A stretch of 64,000 nt of DNA from 66-474 sp051961995 (GTDB lineage: Bacteria > Pseudomonadota > Gammaproteobacteria > Xanthomonadales > Rhodanobacteraceae), in assembly GCA_051961995.1 (NCBI GenBank), contig JBQCCR010000014.1, positions 1-64,000 on the forward strand, in the 5' to 3' direction. The notes under the pieces are model-generated. The model worked only from the letters and a program-made list of their open reading frames with translations. It ran no database searches and had not been told where the DNA came from. Below, in pieces: positions 25,731 through 36,502 of the stretch. The translations under genes were made by a program, and so were the position numbers. Each line of letters starts with the position of its first letter. Positions within the stretch are counted from its first letter, which is position 1.

Positions 25731-26552
25731 TCAATCGCGTTCCTGCGCAAATCTCCTCTGCAACTCTCCGTGGGGCACCGCATCGTTGAAGTAGGTGAAC
25801 CCGCCGCGTTCGCGCATCTCCTCGATCGCGCGCAGCAAAGCACCGTAGGCCACGCGGGTGAGCGCGCCGCCGACGCTGATGCGGCGCACGCCCATCTTCG
25901 AGAGCATGTCGCGGTCGAATGCAGCCGTCGCCAGCACATTGACCGGACGATCCACCGCGTGCAGCACCGCCTCGATCTGTTCCGGCGTGCGCAGACCCGG
26001 CGCGTACAGCACGTCCGCGCCGGCTTCCTGATAAGCGCGCAATCGTGCGATCGCGTCGTCGAGATCAGGTTTGCCGACCAGGAAGTTCTCCGCGCGGGCG
26101 GTGAGCGTGAACGGAAACGGCAGTGCGCGCGCGGCCTGCACCGCGGCGCGGATGCGCGCGACCGCGTGATCGAGATCATAAAGCGGATGCGCGGGATCGC
26201 CGGTCGCATCCTCGATGGAGCCGCCGACTGCACCGGCTTCCGCCGTCATGCGAATGGTTTCGGCTACGGTTTCCGGATCGTGGCCGAAGCCGTTCTCCAG
26301 GTCCACGCTGAGCGGCAGATCGGTTGCCGCGGCGAGTGCGGCCACGTGCGCCAGCATGCGCTCGCGGCCGACTTGATTGTCTTGCAAGCCGAGCGAGAAC
26401 GCGCAGCCGGCGCTGGTGGTGGCCAGCGCCTCGAAGCCGGCCTGTGCCAGCAAACGCGCGCCGCCGCGGTCCCACGGATTGGGAATGATGAAAGCTTCGT
26501 CACGCGCGTGCAGTGCGCGGAAGTGGTCGGCCTTTTGCCGTTGCGTGCTCAT
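25731..26552 (-). CDS. Isocitrate lyase / PEP mutase family protein
   Basis: A 273-residue TIM-barrel enzyme. Motifs include IPNPWDRGGARLLAQAGF at the start, TTSAGCAFSLG, the metal-site segment LSVDLENGFG, GGSIEDATGD and LTARAENFLVG. Members include methylisocitrate lyases, oxaloacetate decarboxylases and phosphonopyruvate hydrolases; the standard KKCGH-type lyase cysteine motif is not seen, so the reaction is undetermined. GGAGAA before ATG 26552 supports the start. It stands alone and is transcribed away from the hybrid kinase. Confidence 0.82.
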   Translation of the reverse strand: MSTQRQKADHFRALHARDEAFIIPNPWDRGGARLLAQAGFEALATTSAGCAFSLGLQDNQVGRERMLAHVAALAAATDLPLSVDLENGFGHDPETVAETIRMTAEAGAVGGSIEDATGDPAHPLYDLDHAVARIRAAVQAARALPFPFTLTARAENFLVGKPDLDDAIARLRAYQEAGADVLYAPGLRTPEQIEAVLHAVDRPVNVLATAAFDRDMLSKMGVRRISVGGALTRVAYGALLRAIEEMRERGGFTYFNDAVPHGELQRRFAQERD

Positions 26553-26742
26553 GCGCGTGTTCTCCGCTCCAGGGAATTGCAAAAGTATGTGACGTGACTG
26601 CGCCAGGCAAATCACCGCGCGGGGCAATCGGCCCCGGCCCCCTGCCGATGGTCATGGCGTGGTGCTGCGGGTTGGGGTATACAGTACCCATCCGTATTTT
26701 AAGGTGCCGGTGACTGCAATCCGTGCCAGCCGAGGGGGCAAG

Positions 26743-29037
26743 ATGGCAGAAAGCAACGCGCACACGCAGCGCGGCGAGTACTACGAACTGCTCTTTGTCG
26801 CGAACCCGCTGCCGATGTGGGTGTTCGAAATAGACGGTGGGCGCTTTCTGGCGGTCAACGCGCAGGCTTGCGCGCAGTACGGCTACAGCGAGGAAGAATT
26901 CCTCGCGATGACCATCTCCGATATCCGGCCGCCGGAAGAGGGCAGGCACCTCAACGAAGTGCGCTCCACCGGTCCGTCGGGCCATCGCCAGTTGGGCTTG
27001 TGGAAGCACCGCAGGAAAGATGGAAGGCTGATCGATGTCGAGATCACTTCCGACGACATCGTGTTCGGCGGCAAGCAGGCGCGTCTGGTGCTGGCCCAAA
27101 ACGTGACCGCGCGAGCCCGGATGGAAGCGGATCTGAGATTGAGTCAGGACCGTTTTGATTACGTCACGCGCGCGACCGAGGATGCAGTCTGGGACAGGAA
27201 CATCCGCGAGAACACCATCTGGTGGAACGGCAATCTGGAATTGCTGTTCGGCATACCTCCCGAACGGGCGGGCAACACACTCGAATGGGCGCGCGAACGC
27301 ATCCACCCCGATGACCGCGAGCAAGTTGCCGCGGGCGTGGCCCAGGCCATCAAGAGCGGCGCCGAGCAATGGTCCGGCGAATACCGTTTCCGGCGCGAGG
27401 ATGGCAGCTACGCATTCGTGTATGACCGCAGCTTCGTGATACGTGACGCGGACGGACGCGCCGTGCGCGTGGTCGGCGCCATGACCGACCTGTCCGATCG
27501 CAAGCTTCGCGAGGACCGGCTGCGCGAGCAGGCGACGCTGCTGGATCGGGCGACCGACACCATCCTGGTGCGCGGACTGGACCATCGCATCCGTTACTGG
27601 AACAAGGCCGCGGAAGGGATGTACGGCATCCCGCGCGAGCAGGCGATCGGACGGATGGTCGAGGAGATCGTCGTCTACAACGACCTCGCCGAATTCGAGC
27701 GGGCCGACGCCCAGGTATTCGAAAAGGGGGAATGGTCCGGGCATCTCCGGCAGACCGCCGCGGGCGGGAAAGTGATCACCGTGGAAGCACACTGGACGCT
27801 CCTGCGCGACGACCAGGGCGCTCCGAACGGGGTGCTGAAGATCCATACCGATGTCACCGAACGTATGGATCTGGAGCACCGGCTGGCGCAGTCGCAGAAG
27901 CTGGAAGCCATCGGTCAGTTGACCGGCGGTATTGCGCACGACTTCAACAACCTGCTGACGGTGATCGGCGGCAACGCGGACACGCTGCTGGAGGAACTCG
28001 AGGGCCAGCCGCAATTGATCCCGTTGGTGGAGATGATCCGCGCAGCCGGCGAGCGCGGCGCGGCCTTGACCAATCATCTGCTGGCGTTCGCGCGCCGGCA
28101 GGCGCTGGAACCGAAGAACGTGCGGCCCAGCGAGCTGGTGGAAGGCATGCGCACACTGCTGCGGCGAACACTGGGCGAGAACATCGAGCTCTCGATCGTG
28201 CATGCGCCGGATGTATCGCTGGTGCCGGTGGATCCGGCGCAATTCGAATCCGCGCTGCTGAACCTGTGCATCAATGCGCGCGACGCGATGCCCGGCGGCG
28301 GACGGCTGATCGTCGAGACCAGCAATGTGGTGCTGGACGAGCATTACGCCGAGCAGCGCGTGGACGTGGTGCCGGGCCCGTACGTGCGAATCTCCGTGTC
28401 CGACACCGGCACCGGCATGAGCCCGGAAGACGCCGCGCGCGCATTCGATCCGTTCTTCACCACCAAGCCGCGCGGCAAGGGCACGGGCCTGGGGCTGAGC
28501 ATGGTGTACGGGTTCACCAAGCAATCCGGCGGGCACGTGGCAATTTATTCGGAACTCGGCCACGGCACGGTGGTGACGTTGTACCTGCCGCAGGTGCAGG
28601 GCACCGCCGAGTCGGTCAAACCGGCCGAACCGGACGACATCACGGGACGCGGCGAGAGCATCCTGCTGGTGGAAGATGACGATCTGGTGCGCGAGCACGC
28701 GACGCGCCTGCTGCAGAGCATGGGCTACACGGTCACCACGGCGAACAATGGCCCCGAGGCAATCGAGCTGCTGCGCAAAGGCGTCCGCTGCGACCTGCTG
28801 TTCACCGACGTGATCATGCCCGGCGGCATGACCGGGCCCAAGCTCGCGGAAGCGGCGCGCCTGCTGCGCTCCGGGTTGCGCGTGCTGTACACCTCCGGCT
28901 ACACGGAGAACGCGATCGTCCATCATGGTCGCGTGGATCCCGGCGTGAATCTGCTGCACAAGCCGTACCGCCGGCCGGAACTGGCTGCCAAGGTCCGCGC
29001 GGCGCTGAGCGAGGAACACTTCAAGGATGACCCCTGA
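26743..29037 (+). CDS. Hybrid sensor histidine kinase with three PAS domains and receiver
   Basis: A 764-residue cytosolic kinase without membrane segments. Three PAS modules (about 15-125, 133-255 and 265-385; conserved text FAVN-like AVNAQACAQYGYSEEEF, REDGSYAFVYDRSF and YWNKAAEGMYGIPREQAIG) precede the phosphoacceptor His399 in GGIAHDFNNLL, an ATPase domain (NLCINARDAMPGGG, TGLGLSMVYGF) and a carboxyl receiver with Asp689 in LLFTDVIMPGG. ATG 26743 follows AGGGGG. The stop overlaps the EAL gene by one base, which points to a kinase - phosphodiesterase pair. Confidence 0.92.
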   Translation: MAESNAHTQRGEYYELLFVANPLPMWVFEIDGGRFLAVNAQACAQYGYSEEEFLAMTISDIRPPEEGRHLNEVRSTGPSGHRQLGLWKHRRKDGRLIDVEITSDDIVFGGKQARLVLAQNVTARARMEADLRLSQDRFDYVTRATEDAVWDRNIRENTIWWNGNLELLFGIPPERAGNTLEWARERIHPDDREQVAAGVAQAIKSGAEQWSGEYRFRREDGSYAFVYDRSFVIRDADGRAVRVVGAMTDLSDRKLREDRLREQATLLDRATDTILVRGLDHRIRYWNKAAEGMYGIPREQAIGRMVEEIVVYNDLAEFERADAQVFEKGEWSGHLRQTAAGGKVITVEAHWTLLRDDQGAPNGVLKIHTDVTERMDLEHRLAQSQKLEAIGQLTGGIAHDFNNLLTVIGGNADTLLEELEGQPQLIPLVEMIRAAGERGAALTNHLLAFARRQALEPKNVRPSELVEGMRTLLRRTLGENIELSIVHAPDVSLVPVDPAQFESALLNLCINARDAMPGGGRLIVETSNVVLDEHYAEQRVDVVPGPYVRISVSDTGTGMSPEDAARAFDPFFTTKPRGKGTGLGLSMVYGFTKQSGGHVAIYSELGHGTVVTLYLPQVQGTAESVKPAEPDDITGRGESILLVEDDDLVREHATRLLQSMGYTVTTANNGPEAIELLRKGVRCDLLFTDVIMPGGMTGPKLAEAARLLRSGLRVLYTSGYTENAIVHHGRVDPGVNLLHKPYRRPELAAKVRAALSEEHFKDDP

Positions 29038-30215
29038 TGGAAAAAGCCAAGCGGCTGCTCATCCTGGATGACGAGCGCACGGTGGCGCAGACCGTCGCGT
29101 TCGCTGCCGAACGGCACGGTTTCCTGGTGCGACTGACGGACTCGGCGAAGGATTTCTTCGAAGACGTCCCGCGCTTCTCGCCCAGCCACATCATCATTGA
29201 CCTGCTGATGCCCGGCATGGATGGCGTGGAAGTGCTGCGCAACCTCGCCGCGCTCGGCTGCGAGGCGAACATCATCATGATGAGCGGCATGGGCGCCAAG
29301 GTGCTGGAATCGGCGCAGCGCGCAGGCCTCGAACGCGGGTTGCGCATCAGCGGCATCCTGCCCAAGCCTTTCAAGCCGGCGGAGTTGCGCGCGCTGCTGG
29401 ATGCCGACGCGCAGCCGCCGTCGCGCATCGGCGCTGTGATGGAAGCTGACCACGAAGTTTCGCTGGGCGAGCTGGAAGTTGCATTGCGCACCGACCAGTT
29501 CGTGTTGCATTACCAGCCGAAGGTTTTTCTTGCCGGTGGCAGACCGGCTGGCGTGGAAGCGCTGGTGCGCTGGCAGCATCCGGCGCTCGGGCTGCTGTCC
29601 CCGGACCGCTTCCTGCCGCTGGTGGAGCAATCCGGCAACATGGATCTGCTCACCTATCGCGTGATCGAGACGGGTCTGGCGTGGTTCGCGGAAGCGGGAC
29701 GCGGCAACGCGCTGACGCTCGCGATCAACATCGCCGGCAGCAGCCTGACCGACGTGATCTTCACCGACGTGCTGAACGAACAATGCGCGCTGCTGGGCAT
29801 CGACCCGGCGCGGATCGTCCTGGAACTGACCGAAACCAGCGCCACCCAGCGCACCGCCGATGCGATGGACATCCTCACCCGCGTGCGCCTGAAAGGCTTC
29901 CAGCTCAGCATCGACGACTTCGGCACCGGCTATTCGTCGCTGGTGCAGCTGGCGCAACTGCCGTTCTCCGAGATCAAGGTGGACAAATCGTTCGTGGCGG
30001 CGATGTTCGGCTCCGATGAAGCGGACAAGATCGTCGCCATCACCATCGCACTGGGCAAAGCGCTGCATCTCACCACCGTGGCCGAAGGCGTGGAGAACGA
30101 ACGGCAATTGCAGGCCCTGGCGGAACTGCAATGCGATCAGGCCCAAGGGTTCAACATCGCCCGGCCGATGGACGGCGATGCCGCGCGCGCATGGTTGCGG
30201 GAGCGGGGCGGATAG
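29037..30215 (+). CDS. Response regulator with EAL (c-di-GMP phosphodiesterase) output
   Basis: A 392-residue protein with a receiver (1-120; phosphoacceptor Asp55 in IIIDLLMPG) and an EAL domain (about 140-385). The catalytic set appears complete: Glu174 in VEALVRWQHP, Asn in AINIAGSSL, ELTET, DDFGTGYSS, the Lys of IKVDKSFV, AEGVE and QGFNIARP. It should therefore hydrolyse cyclic di-GMP when the receiver is in the right state. The start overlaps the kinase stop (TGATG), so the kinase is the probable input. Confidence 0.92.
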   Translation: MEKAKRLLILDDERTVAQTVAFAAERHGFLVRLTDSAKDFFEDVPRFSPSHIIIDLLMPGMDGVEVLRNLAALGCEANIIMMSGMGAKVLESAQRAGLERGLRISGILPKPFKPAELRALLDADAQPPSRIGAVMEADHEVSLGELEVALRTDQFVLHYQPKVFLAGGRPAGVEALVRWQHPALGLLSPDRFLPLVEQSGNMDLLTYRVIETGLAWFAEAGRGNALTLAINIAGSSLTDVIFTDVLNEQCALLGIDPARIVLELTETSATQRTADAMDILTRVRLKGFQLSIDDFGTGYSSLVQLAQLPFSEIKVDKSFVAAMFGSDEADKIVAITIALGKALHLTTVAEGVENERQLQALAELQCDQAQGFNIARPMDGDAARAWLRERGG

Positions 30216-30218
30216 GTA

Positions 30219-31262
30219 TCAGCGATCCGGCGTGACGCGCTGCATCAGCATCATGATGCGCGGCGCGGCCAGCCCGCCGTAATGCTCGTCAATCTGTTCG
30301 AGCAGTTTGCGGGCGGCGTCCGGCTGGCCCTGCCCGGCCAACTTTTCCGCCTGGTCCAATTGCGCAGAGACGGATCGCCTGACCCCGGCGCGGCACGCGG
30401 CGAGTTTGCCGGCATCCGGTGTCACGCGTTTTTGCAGCGATTCCAGGGCGCGGCTGAAATTCTGGCCGTCGGCGAGCTCGTGCCCGGTGCGCCGCATGGA
30501 TTGGACATCCATATCGAACACGCACCACGTTTTCAACGACTCACGGCTGCGCGCATCCTCCGCCTGATGCAAGACATCCTCTTCGCCGGTGAAATACACC
30601 ACCCGGCTCTCCTGCTGGAAGCGGTTCATCAGGCCGGGAGGCGGCAGCGGGATTTGTGCGCTGCCGATCGGGTCGCTTCCGGCTTCCAGCAGCGCGCCGC
30701 GGAACAGGTCGGGATACGCCAGCGCCAGTCGAAGAGCGACCCGCGAACCGCCGGAGAAGCCGCCGACGTACACTCTCTGCGGATCAACGTGGTAGCGCTG
30801 CATCACGTTGTAAGCGGCCAGGATGGCCAGCGGCTCGCGGCGATTGAGCACGTCGGCATCGTTGCCGGAATGCGTGGCGCTGACGAGGATCGTATCCCGG
30901 CGATCGAGCACGGGAATCCATTGAGGGGACACGCGAGTCTCTCGCCACGGCGGCACGAAGACCAGCAGCGCGTACCCTTCCGGCGGCGGCGCGTGCGGGG
31001 GCACGTACAAGACGAAGCGTTCTTGCGCGAGGTCGATGGCCTGTTCGTCCAGACGCTGGTGGTTCCGGAGCAACTGTTGCCGCATTCGCCAGGTCGTCAG
31101 CGGACTGAGCAACCGGCGCATTTGCTCGGCGCTGCCCGCCAGCGGCGTGTACGCGGTGAACACCGCGGCGTGCTGCAAGCCGGCCGGTGCATCCGCCGCC
31201 ACGCCGAACGGCAGCGCGAGCGCAGCAACTGCAAACAGCCAATGCGGTGCGATGATTTTCAT
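30219..31262 (-). CDS. Secreted alpha/beta hydrolase (esterase/PHB depolymerase-like)
   Basis: A 347-residue protein with a signal peptide (about 1-23, ending GVAADA). FVLYVPPHAPPPEGYALLVFVPP-like text (first 20 quoted as FVLYVPPHAPPPEGYALLVF) leads to an oxyanion region, and GGFSGGSRVALRLAL is the nucleophile elbow. The last 90 residues form helices resembling a tetratricopeptide segment. The substrate is unknown. It overlaps the stop of the NIPSNAP gene (ATGA) and ends 3 bp from the convergent EAL gene. Confidence 0.72.
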   Translation of the reverse strand: MKIIAPHWLFAVAALALPFGVAADAPAGLQHAAVFTAYTPLAGSAEQMRRLLSPLTTWRMRQQLLRNHQRLDEQAIDLAQERFVLYVPPHAPPPEGYALLVFVPPWRETRVSPQWIPVLDRRDTILVSATHSGNDADVLNRREPLAILAAYNVMQRYHVDPQRVYVGGFSGGSRVALRLALAYPDLFRGALLEAGSDPIGSAQIPLPPPGLMNRFQQESRVVYFTGEEDVLHQAEDARSRESLKTWCVFDMDVQSMRRTGHELADGQNFSRALESLQKRVTPDAGKLAACRAGVRRSVSAQLDQAEKLAGQGQPDAARKLLEQIDEHYGGLAAPRIMMLMQRVTPDR

Positions 31263-31777
31263 GCCACGGCGGGGATCTCGAACGTGCCGTCCACCACTTC
31301 CACGAAATTGCGTTCTTCCCTGAGGATAAAGCGTTCCTTCTGCGCGAACCGGAAATTCTCGCGGCCCTCCGGATCTTCGCGCAAGCGGCGTTGATACGCC
31401 TCATAGGCAGCCAGACTGTCGAACGCGATCAAGCCCCAGCCGACGTAGTTGGTGCCTTGCCACGGCAGGAAGTAGCCGATCAGTTCGCCGCCGCAACGCG
31501 GGATCACCGGGCTCCAGTTCTGCGCGTAGCGCTTGAAGGCTTCACGTTGCGATGGATCGATTTCATAGCGGATGATGCAGACGATGCGCATGGTCTGGCC
31601 TTGGTGTCTGGACTGCGATCTGATCGCATCCGGCGAGAGGAACGGGTGAGCGAGCACGCCGAGTCCGTGCGGAGCGGCGATGCTGGCCGAAACCAACGCG
31701 GCGCCGTGCGCGAGGAAGGTGCGGCGCGTCAGTCGCGATTGTTCCGGATTACTCGGCGGTGGCGATTCGGGTTTCAT
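31259..31777 (-). CDS. NIPSNAP-family protein, possibly Tat-exported
   Basis: The carboxyl 110 residues are a complete NIPSNAP domain (RIVCIIRYEIDPSQREAFKR, GELIGYFLPWQGTNY and the family's ALIAFDS-like strand). With the start at 31777 the protein has 172 residues and an amino end with a twin-arginine motif (RLTRRTFLAHGAALV) that looks like a Tat signal. A shorter start at ATG 31591, behind AAGG, would give the bare cytosolic domain. Both are possible. It is followed by the secreted hydrolase with ATGA overlap and lies 50 bp from the divergent ArsR-type gene. Confidence 0.7.
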   Translation of the reverse strand: MKPESPPPSNPEQSRLTRRTFLAHGAALVSASIAAPHGLGVLAHPFLSPDAIRSQSRHQGQTMRIVCIIRYEIDPSQREAFKRYAQNWSPVIPRCGGELIGYFLPWQGTNYVGWGLIAFDSLAAYEAYQRRLREDPEGRENFRFAQKERFILREERNFVEVVDGTFEIPAVA

Positions 31778-31827
31778 CGGGCAACAGCATCGCGCTTGAG
31801 TGGCATGCACACTTCGTCTACCATGAA

Positions 31828-32535
31828 ATGATGGATGTCGAATGCGCTGACGCACCGGTTTCCGGAATCGCCGCAGCCATTGCGGAACCTGCGCGCACGC
31901 GCATGCTGTACGCGCTGCTGGACGGACGCGCGCGCACCAGCACGGAGCTGGCGATCGTGGGCGAGGTCAGCCCCTCCACCGCCAGTGTGCATCTGGCCCG
32001 CCTGCGCGAACGGCGGCTGCTGAAAATGCACGCGCAGGGCAAGCATCGCTATTTCAGTCTCGCCGATGCGCAGGTTGCGGCCGCGCTGGAAGCGCTGAGC
32101 GTGGTGGCGGGCCAGCCGCGCGAACGCTTCGAACCCAACACTCCGCATCGATTGCGCGCCGCGCGCACCTGCTACGACCACATGGCCGGCGCGCTGGCGG
32201 TGGCGCTGCACGATCAGTTGTTTGCGCTGCGCTGGTTGAAGCGGGATTCGACGCGCGACGGGGATGCCGGTTACGCGGTGACGGCGAGTGGTGCCGAGGC
32301 ACTCGGCGCATTGGGCGTGGACGTGCAAGCCGCACGCGTCGCGCGCCGTCGCTTCGCCTGCGCCTGCCTGGACTGGAGCGAACGCCGCCCGCACCTGGCC
32401 GGCGCGATCGGCGCCGAATTGCTGGATGTCGCGCTGCGGCGCAAATGGATCACGCGCGATCTGGACAGCCGCGCGCTTTCGATCACGCCCGCTGGCAAGC
32501 GCGAATTGCGCGCGCGCTTCGGGGTGGAAGCCTGA
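31828..32535 (+). CDS. ArsR-family winged-helix transcriptional regulator
   Basis: A 235-residue regulator. The winged helix-turn-helix lies at about 10-95 (AAAIAEPARTRMLYALLDGR, ELAIVGEVSPSTASVHLARL, LKMHAQGKHRYFSLAD). A carboxyl domain of about 130 residues holds RTCYDHMAGALAVALHDQL and a Cys-rich FACACLDWSERRPHLAGAIG, as in xenobiotic- or metal-responsive larger ArsR proteins. It is divergent from the NIPSNAP-hydrolase pair with only 50 bp between, so it is the likely regulator of that pair. ATG 31831 is an equally good start. Confidence 0.85.
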   Translation: MMDVECADAPVSGIAAAIAEPARTRMLYALLDGRARTSTELAIVGEVSPSTASVHLARLRERRLLKMHAQGKHRYFSLADAQVAAALEALSVVAGQPRERFEPNTPHRLRAARTCYDHMAGALAVALHDQLFALRWLKRDSTRDGDAGYAVTASGAEALGALGVDVQAARVARRRFACACLDWSERRPHLAGAIGAELLDVALRRKWITRDLDSRALSITPAGKRELRARFGVEA

Positions 32536-32538
32536 GCC

Positions 32539-34269
<1,731 letters not shown>

Positions 34270-34320
34270 GCGATTGCTCTGGGCACTGGCAAAAGAACAA
34301 GTTTAACGGGGGTCCCGCCT

Positions 34321-34372
34321 CGCTGCTGCGCAAGCAGCGGGCTTTATGTGAAAAGCGGCCAGGGAGGGCCGC
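34321..34372. repeat. Two adjacent hairpins between glnS and the DUF2007 gene
   Basis: CGCTGCT (34321-34327) pairs with AGCAGCG (34333-34339), and GCGGCC (34355-34360) pairs with GGCCGC (34367-34372). They occupy the shared upstream region of two divergent genes. They look like one of the dispersed repeat families of this chromosome and have no terminator-like T run on the coding side. Confidence 0.5.
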
Positions 34373-34395
34373 CCCACGCGCAGGGATAGCGCATA

Positions 34396-34680
34396 ATGCC
34401 TCTCATGCGAATTGTTTACCGCGCAGAGAATCTGGTGGACGCCCATCTGGTCAAGGACGTGCTGGACCAGGCCGGCATTCCGGCCTTCATCGGCGGCGAG
34501 TACCTGATCGGCGGCGTGGGCCAGCTGCCGGCGCGCGACTTCATTACGGTCAGCGTGCCGGACGTGTGCGTGGAAGCGGCCGAACCGCACGTGCGTGAGG
34601 TCGTGGAAATGCTGAACGACGCCCGCGCCGAAGCCGACCGCGGAGACTTGGCATCCGGTTTGCAAATCCTTCCGGCATGA
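34396..34680 (+). CDS. DUF2007-domain protein
   Basis: A 94-residue cytosolic protein: MRIVYRAENLVDAHLVKDVL, then GIPAFIGGEYLIGGVGQLPA and a VSVPDVCVEAAEPHV strand, the pattern of the DUF2007 family of putative signal-transducing proteins. Some members sense metals or bind partners; no function is fixed. AGGGATA precedes ATG 34396; ATG 34405 is in frame. It overlaps apt as ATGA. Confidence 0.8.
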   Translation: MPLMRIVYRAENLVDAHLVKDVLDQAGIPAFIGGEYLIGGVGQLPARDFITVSVPDVCVEAAEPHVREVVEMLNDARAEADRGDLASGLQILPA

Positions 34681-35234
34681 ACGTGTCCCACATCGTGTTT
34701 GCCAAATCGCCGCCGATGCCCGCACTGGCGAATTACGTCCGCGACATCCCCGATTTCCCCAAGCCGGGCGTGGTGTTCAAGGACATCACCCCGCTGCTGG
34801 CCGATCCCGGTGCGTTCGCGATCTGCATTGATGCGCTGTGCTCGCCCTGGCGCGCGCGCCGGATAGACGCGGTGCTCGGCATCGAGTCGCGCGGTTTCAT
34901 CTTCGGCGCGGCGGTCGCGCAGGCGCTGGATGCGGGGTTCGTGCCGTTGCGCAAGGCCGGCAAGCTGCCGGCGAAAACCATAGGCGTGGATTACGAGCTG
35001 GAATACGGCATGGCGCGGCTGGAGGCACACGTGGATGCGCTGGAGCCCGGCGCGCGCGTGCTGATCGTGGATGACGTGCTCGCGACCGGCGGCACGCTGC
35101 TGGCGGCACGGCAGCTGGCCGCGCATCTCGACGCAGAAGTCGCCGGCGCCGCCGTGGTGATCGAACTGGGTTTCCTCAATGGTCGTGCGCGCTGGGAAGG
35201 GCAGGCGCCGCTGCATTCGCTGTTGCGGTATTGA
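34677..35234 (+). CDS. apt: Adenine phosphoribosyltransferase
   Basis: A 185-residue purine salvage enzyme that makes AMP from adenine and PRPP. Conserved text includes IPDFPKPGVVFKDITPLLAD, VLGIESRGFIFGAAVA, LRKAGKLPAKT and the PRPP loop VLIVDDVLATGGT. Translation is probably coupled to the DUF2007 gene. The stop nearly touches that of the convergent gene. Confidence 0.95.
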   Translation: MNVSHIVFAKSPPMPALANYVRDIPDFPKPGVVFKDITPLLADPGAFAICIDALCSPWRARRIDAVLGIESRGFIFGAAVAQALDAGFVPLRKAGKLPAKTIGVDYELEYGMARLEAHVDALEPGARVLIVDDVLATGGTLLAARQLAAHLDAEVAGAAVVIELGFLNGRARWEGQAPLHSLLRY

Positions 35235-35235
35235 A

Positions 35236-35838
35236 TCAACGCGTGCCGATCGCCAGCTCCTTCACGTAAACCAGTTCGCAGGCACCGTTGCCGGTGTCGT
35301 CCCGGGTCAGGGAGCTGCGCCACTTCCAGCCGCCCGGCTTGTCGGCTTCGATCAAATCGCCTTCGAGCGTGACCACGTCACCCACGCGCACGCGCTTCAA
35401 TGCTCGCGCGACCGTCGCGTCGGCCGGAACCATGTGCATGTTGGCGCTGTGCGTTTCGATCTCGCGGCGCGGGATCGGGAATTCGCGCACGCTCCAGTTG
35501 TAGAAGCGGCCGCCCTGGTCAATGTCCATCGAGCGCAGCACTGCACTGTCGGACATGCGGCCCCAGCCGAGCGCGAGATCGGTGGGCGAAATGTCCGATT
35601 CTGGATCGAAATGGTAATCCTCGCGCGACAGCACACGTGCGGTCACCACAAACTTCGCCAGCGGATGCAGCGTGGCGTCGTTGAAGACGATTTCCGGTTG
35701 TGCGGTGTCGAAATCCGTCTGCACCGGATCGTCCGCTGCGACCACGCCGTCCGGATGGTGGACCGGGTGGGCGTGCAGCCACGACCAGCCACCGTAAAGC
35801 ACGGCCGCCAAGACCAGCAAGGCAAACCCACGATTCAT
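35236..35838 (-). CDS. Membrane-anchored conserved hypothetical protein
   Basis: A 200-residue protein with an amino-terminal hydrophobic segment (about 4-22, GFALLVLAAVLYGGWSWL) and a periplasmic domain. Recognisable stretches are FVVTARVLSREDYHFDPESD, LALGWGRMSDS and THSANMHMVPAD; they resemble a family found in proteobacteria without assigned function. The THSANMH segment could be a metal or nucleic-acid contact, but this is a guess. It is convergent with apt. Confidence 0.65.
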   Translation of the reverse strand: MNRGFALLVLAAVLYGGWSWLHAHPVHHPDGVVAADDPVQTDFDTAQPEIVFNDATLHPLAKFVVTARVLSREDYHFDPESDISPTDLALGWGRMSDSAVLRSMDIDQGGRFYNWSVREFPIPRREIETHSANMHMVPADATVARALKRVRVGDVVTLEGDLIEADKPGGWKWRSSLTRDDTGNGACELVYVKELAIGTR

Positions 35839-35889
35839 CGCGCCCCTCGCAAGCGTGCACTCCGCGCACGATCGTACACGGAGTGTGCG

Positions 35890-36477
35890 CTACGCTCGAT
35901 CGAAATCGACCATCAGCGCGCGACGCTGTTCGACGCTCAGATGCTGCTCAACGCGGCAGGCCTGATGCACGATGCGGACGACCACGTCGGCGCCGCGCTT
36001 GAAGTCCGCGATCATTGCGTCATCCAGTTCGAATCGCAGGAAGTGCACGGCGGAAGTCTTTTCCTCGTTGCTGCGCGGCAGGTCCTCGTCGGCAATGGCA
36101 CGTACCGGCGCGTGCGCCGCAACCTGCAATGAAAGTTCGTGCTCGACGCCGCGCAATTTCATCAACTCGCGCTTGCGTACCTCGGGATCCTCGTACTCGA
36201 TCAGCATGGTCGCTTTCAGATTGCGGCCATCCGGGATCAGCGGGTTATAGGCCTCCAGTTCCTCCTCGATTCCGGCGCGCTCGAAAATCTTCTCGGTGCG
36301 CAGGATCTCCTGCACCTGGTACTGGATGGTCAGGCGGTCCTCGAACTGCAGGGTGACGTGTTCGCCGAGGTGCAGCTTGCGCGATTTCCTGTGCGCGATC
36401 GCGCGGGCGCGGAACGCATCTCGTTCGCGGGCGTAGGCTTCGAGGGGGAGCAGGTCGGAGTGGGTGAGTGGGTTCAT
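35890..36477 (-). CDS. DUF3501-family protein of the rubrerythrin operon
   Basis: A 195-residue cytosolic protein beginning MNPLTHSDLLPLEAYARERD. Conserved blocks are HLGEHVTLQFEDRLTIQYQV, QEILRTEKIFE and LIPDGRNLKATMLIEY, which mark DUF3501. The family is commonly found with rubrerythrin and a heterodisulfide-reductase-like Fe-S protein, as here, suggesting a role in peroxide or iron-linked electron transfer. AGGAA precedes the start at 36477. A repeat lies between it and the Fe-S gene. Confidence 0.82.
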   Translation of the reverse strand: MNPLTHSDLLPLEAYARERDAFRARAIAHRKSRKLHLGEHVTLQFEDRLTIQYQVQEILRTEKIFERAGIEEELEAYNPLIPDGRNLKATMLIEYEDPEVRKRELMKLRGVEHELSLQVAAHAPVRAIADEDLPRSNEEKTSAVHFLRFELDDAMIADFKRGADVVVRIVHQACRVEQHLSVEQRRALMVDFDRA

Positions 36478-36502
36478 TCGGACGATATTCCTGACGAGGA
36501 CT

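Noticed and set aside
25731..26552. Specific call as methylisocitrate lyase (prpB)
   Set aside because: The fold fits the superfamily, but the lyase cysteine motif and a prp neighbourhood are absent.
26500..29019. Very long open frame antisense to the hybrid kinase
   Set aside because: It mirrors the codon phase of a clear PAS-kinase-receiver gene; long antisense frames are expected in GC-rich DNA and no domain is visible.
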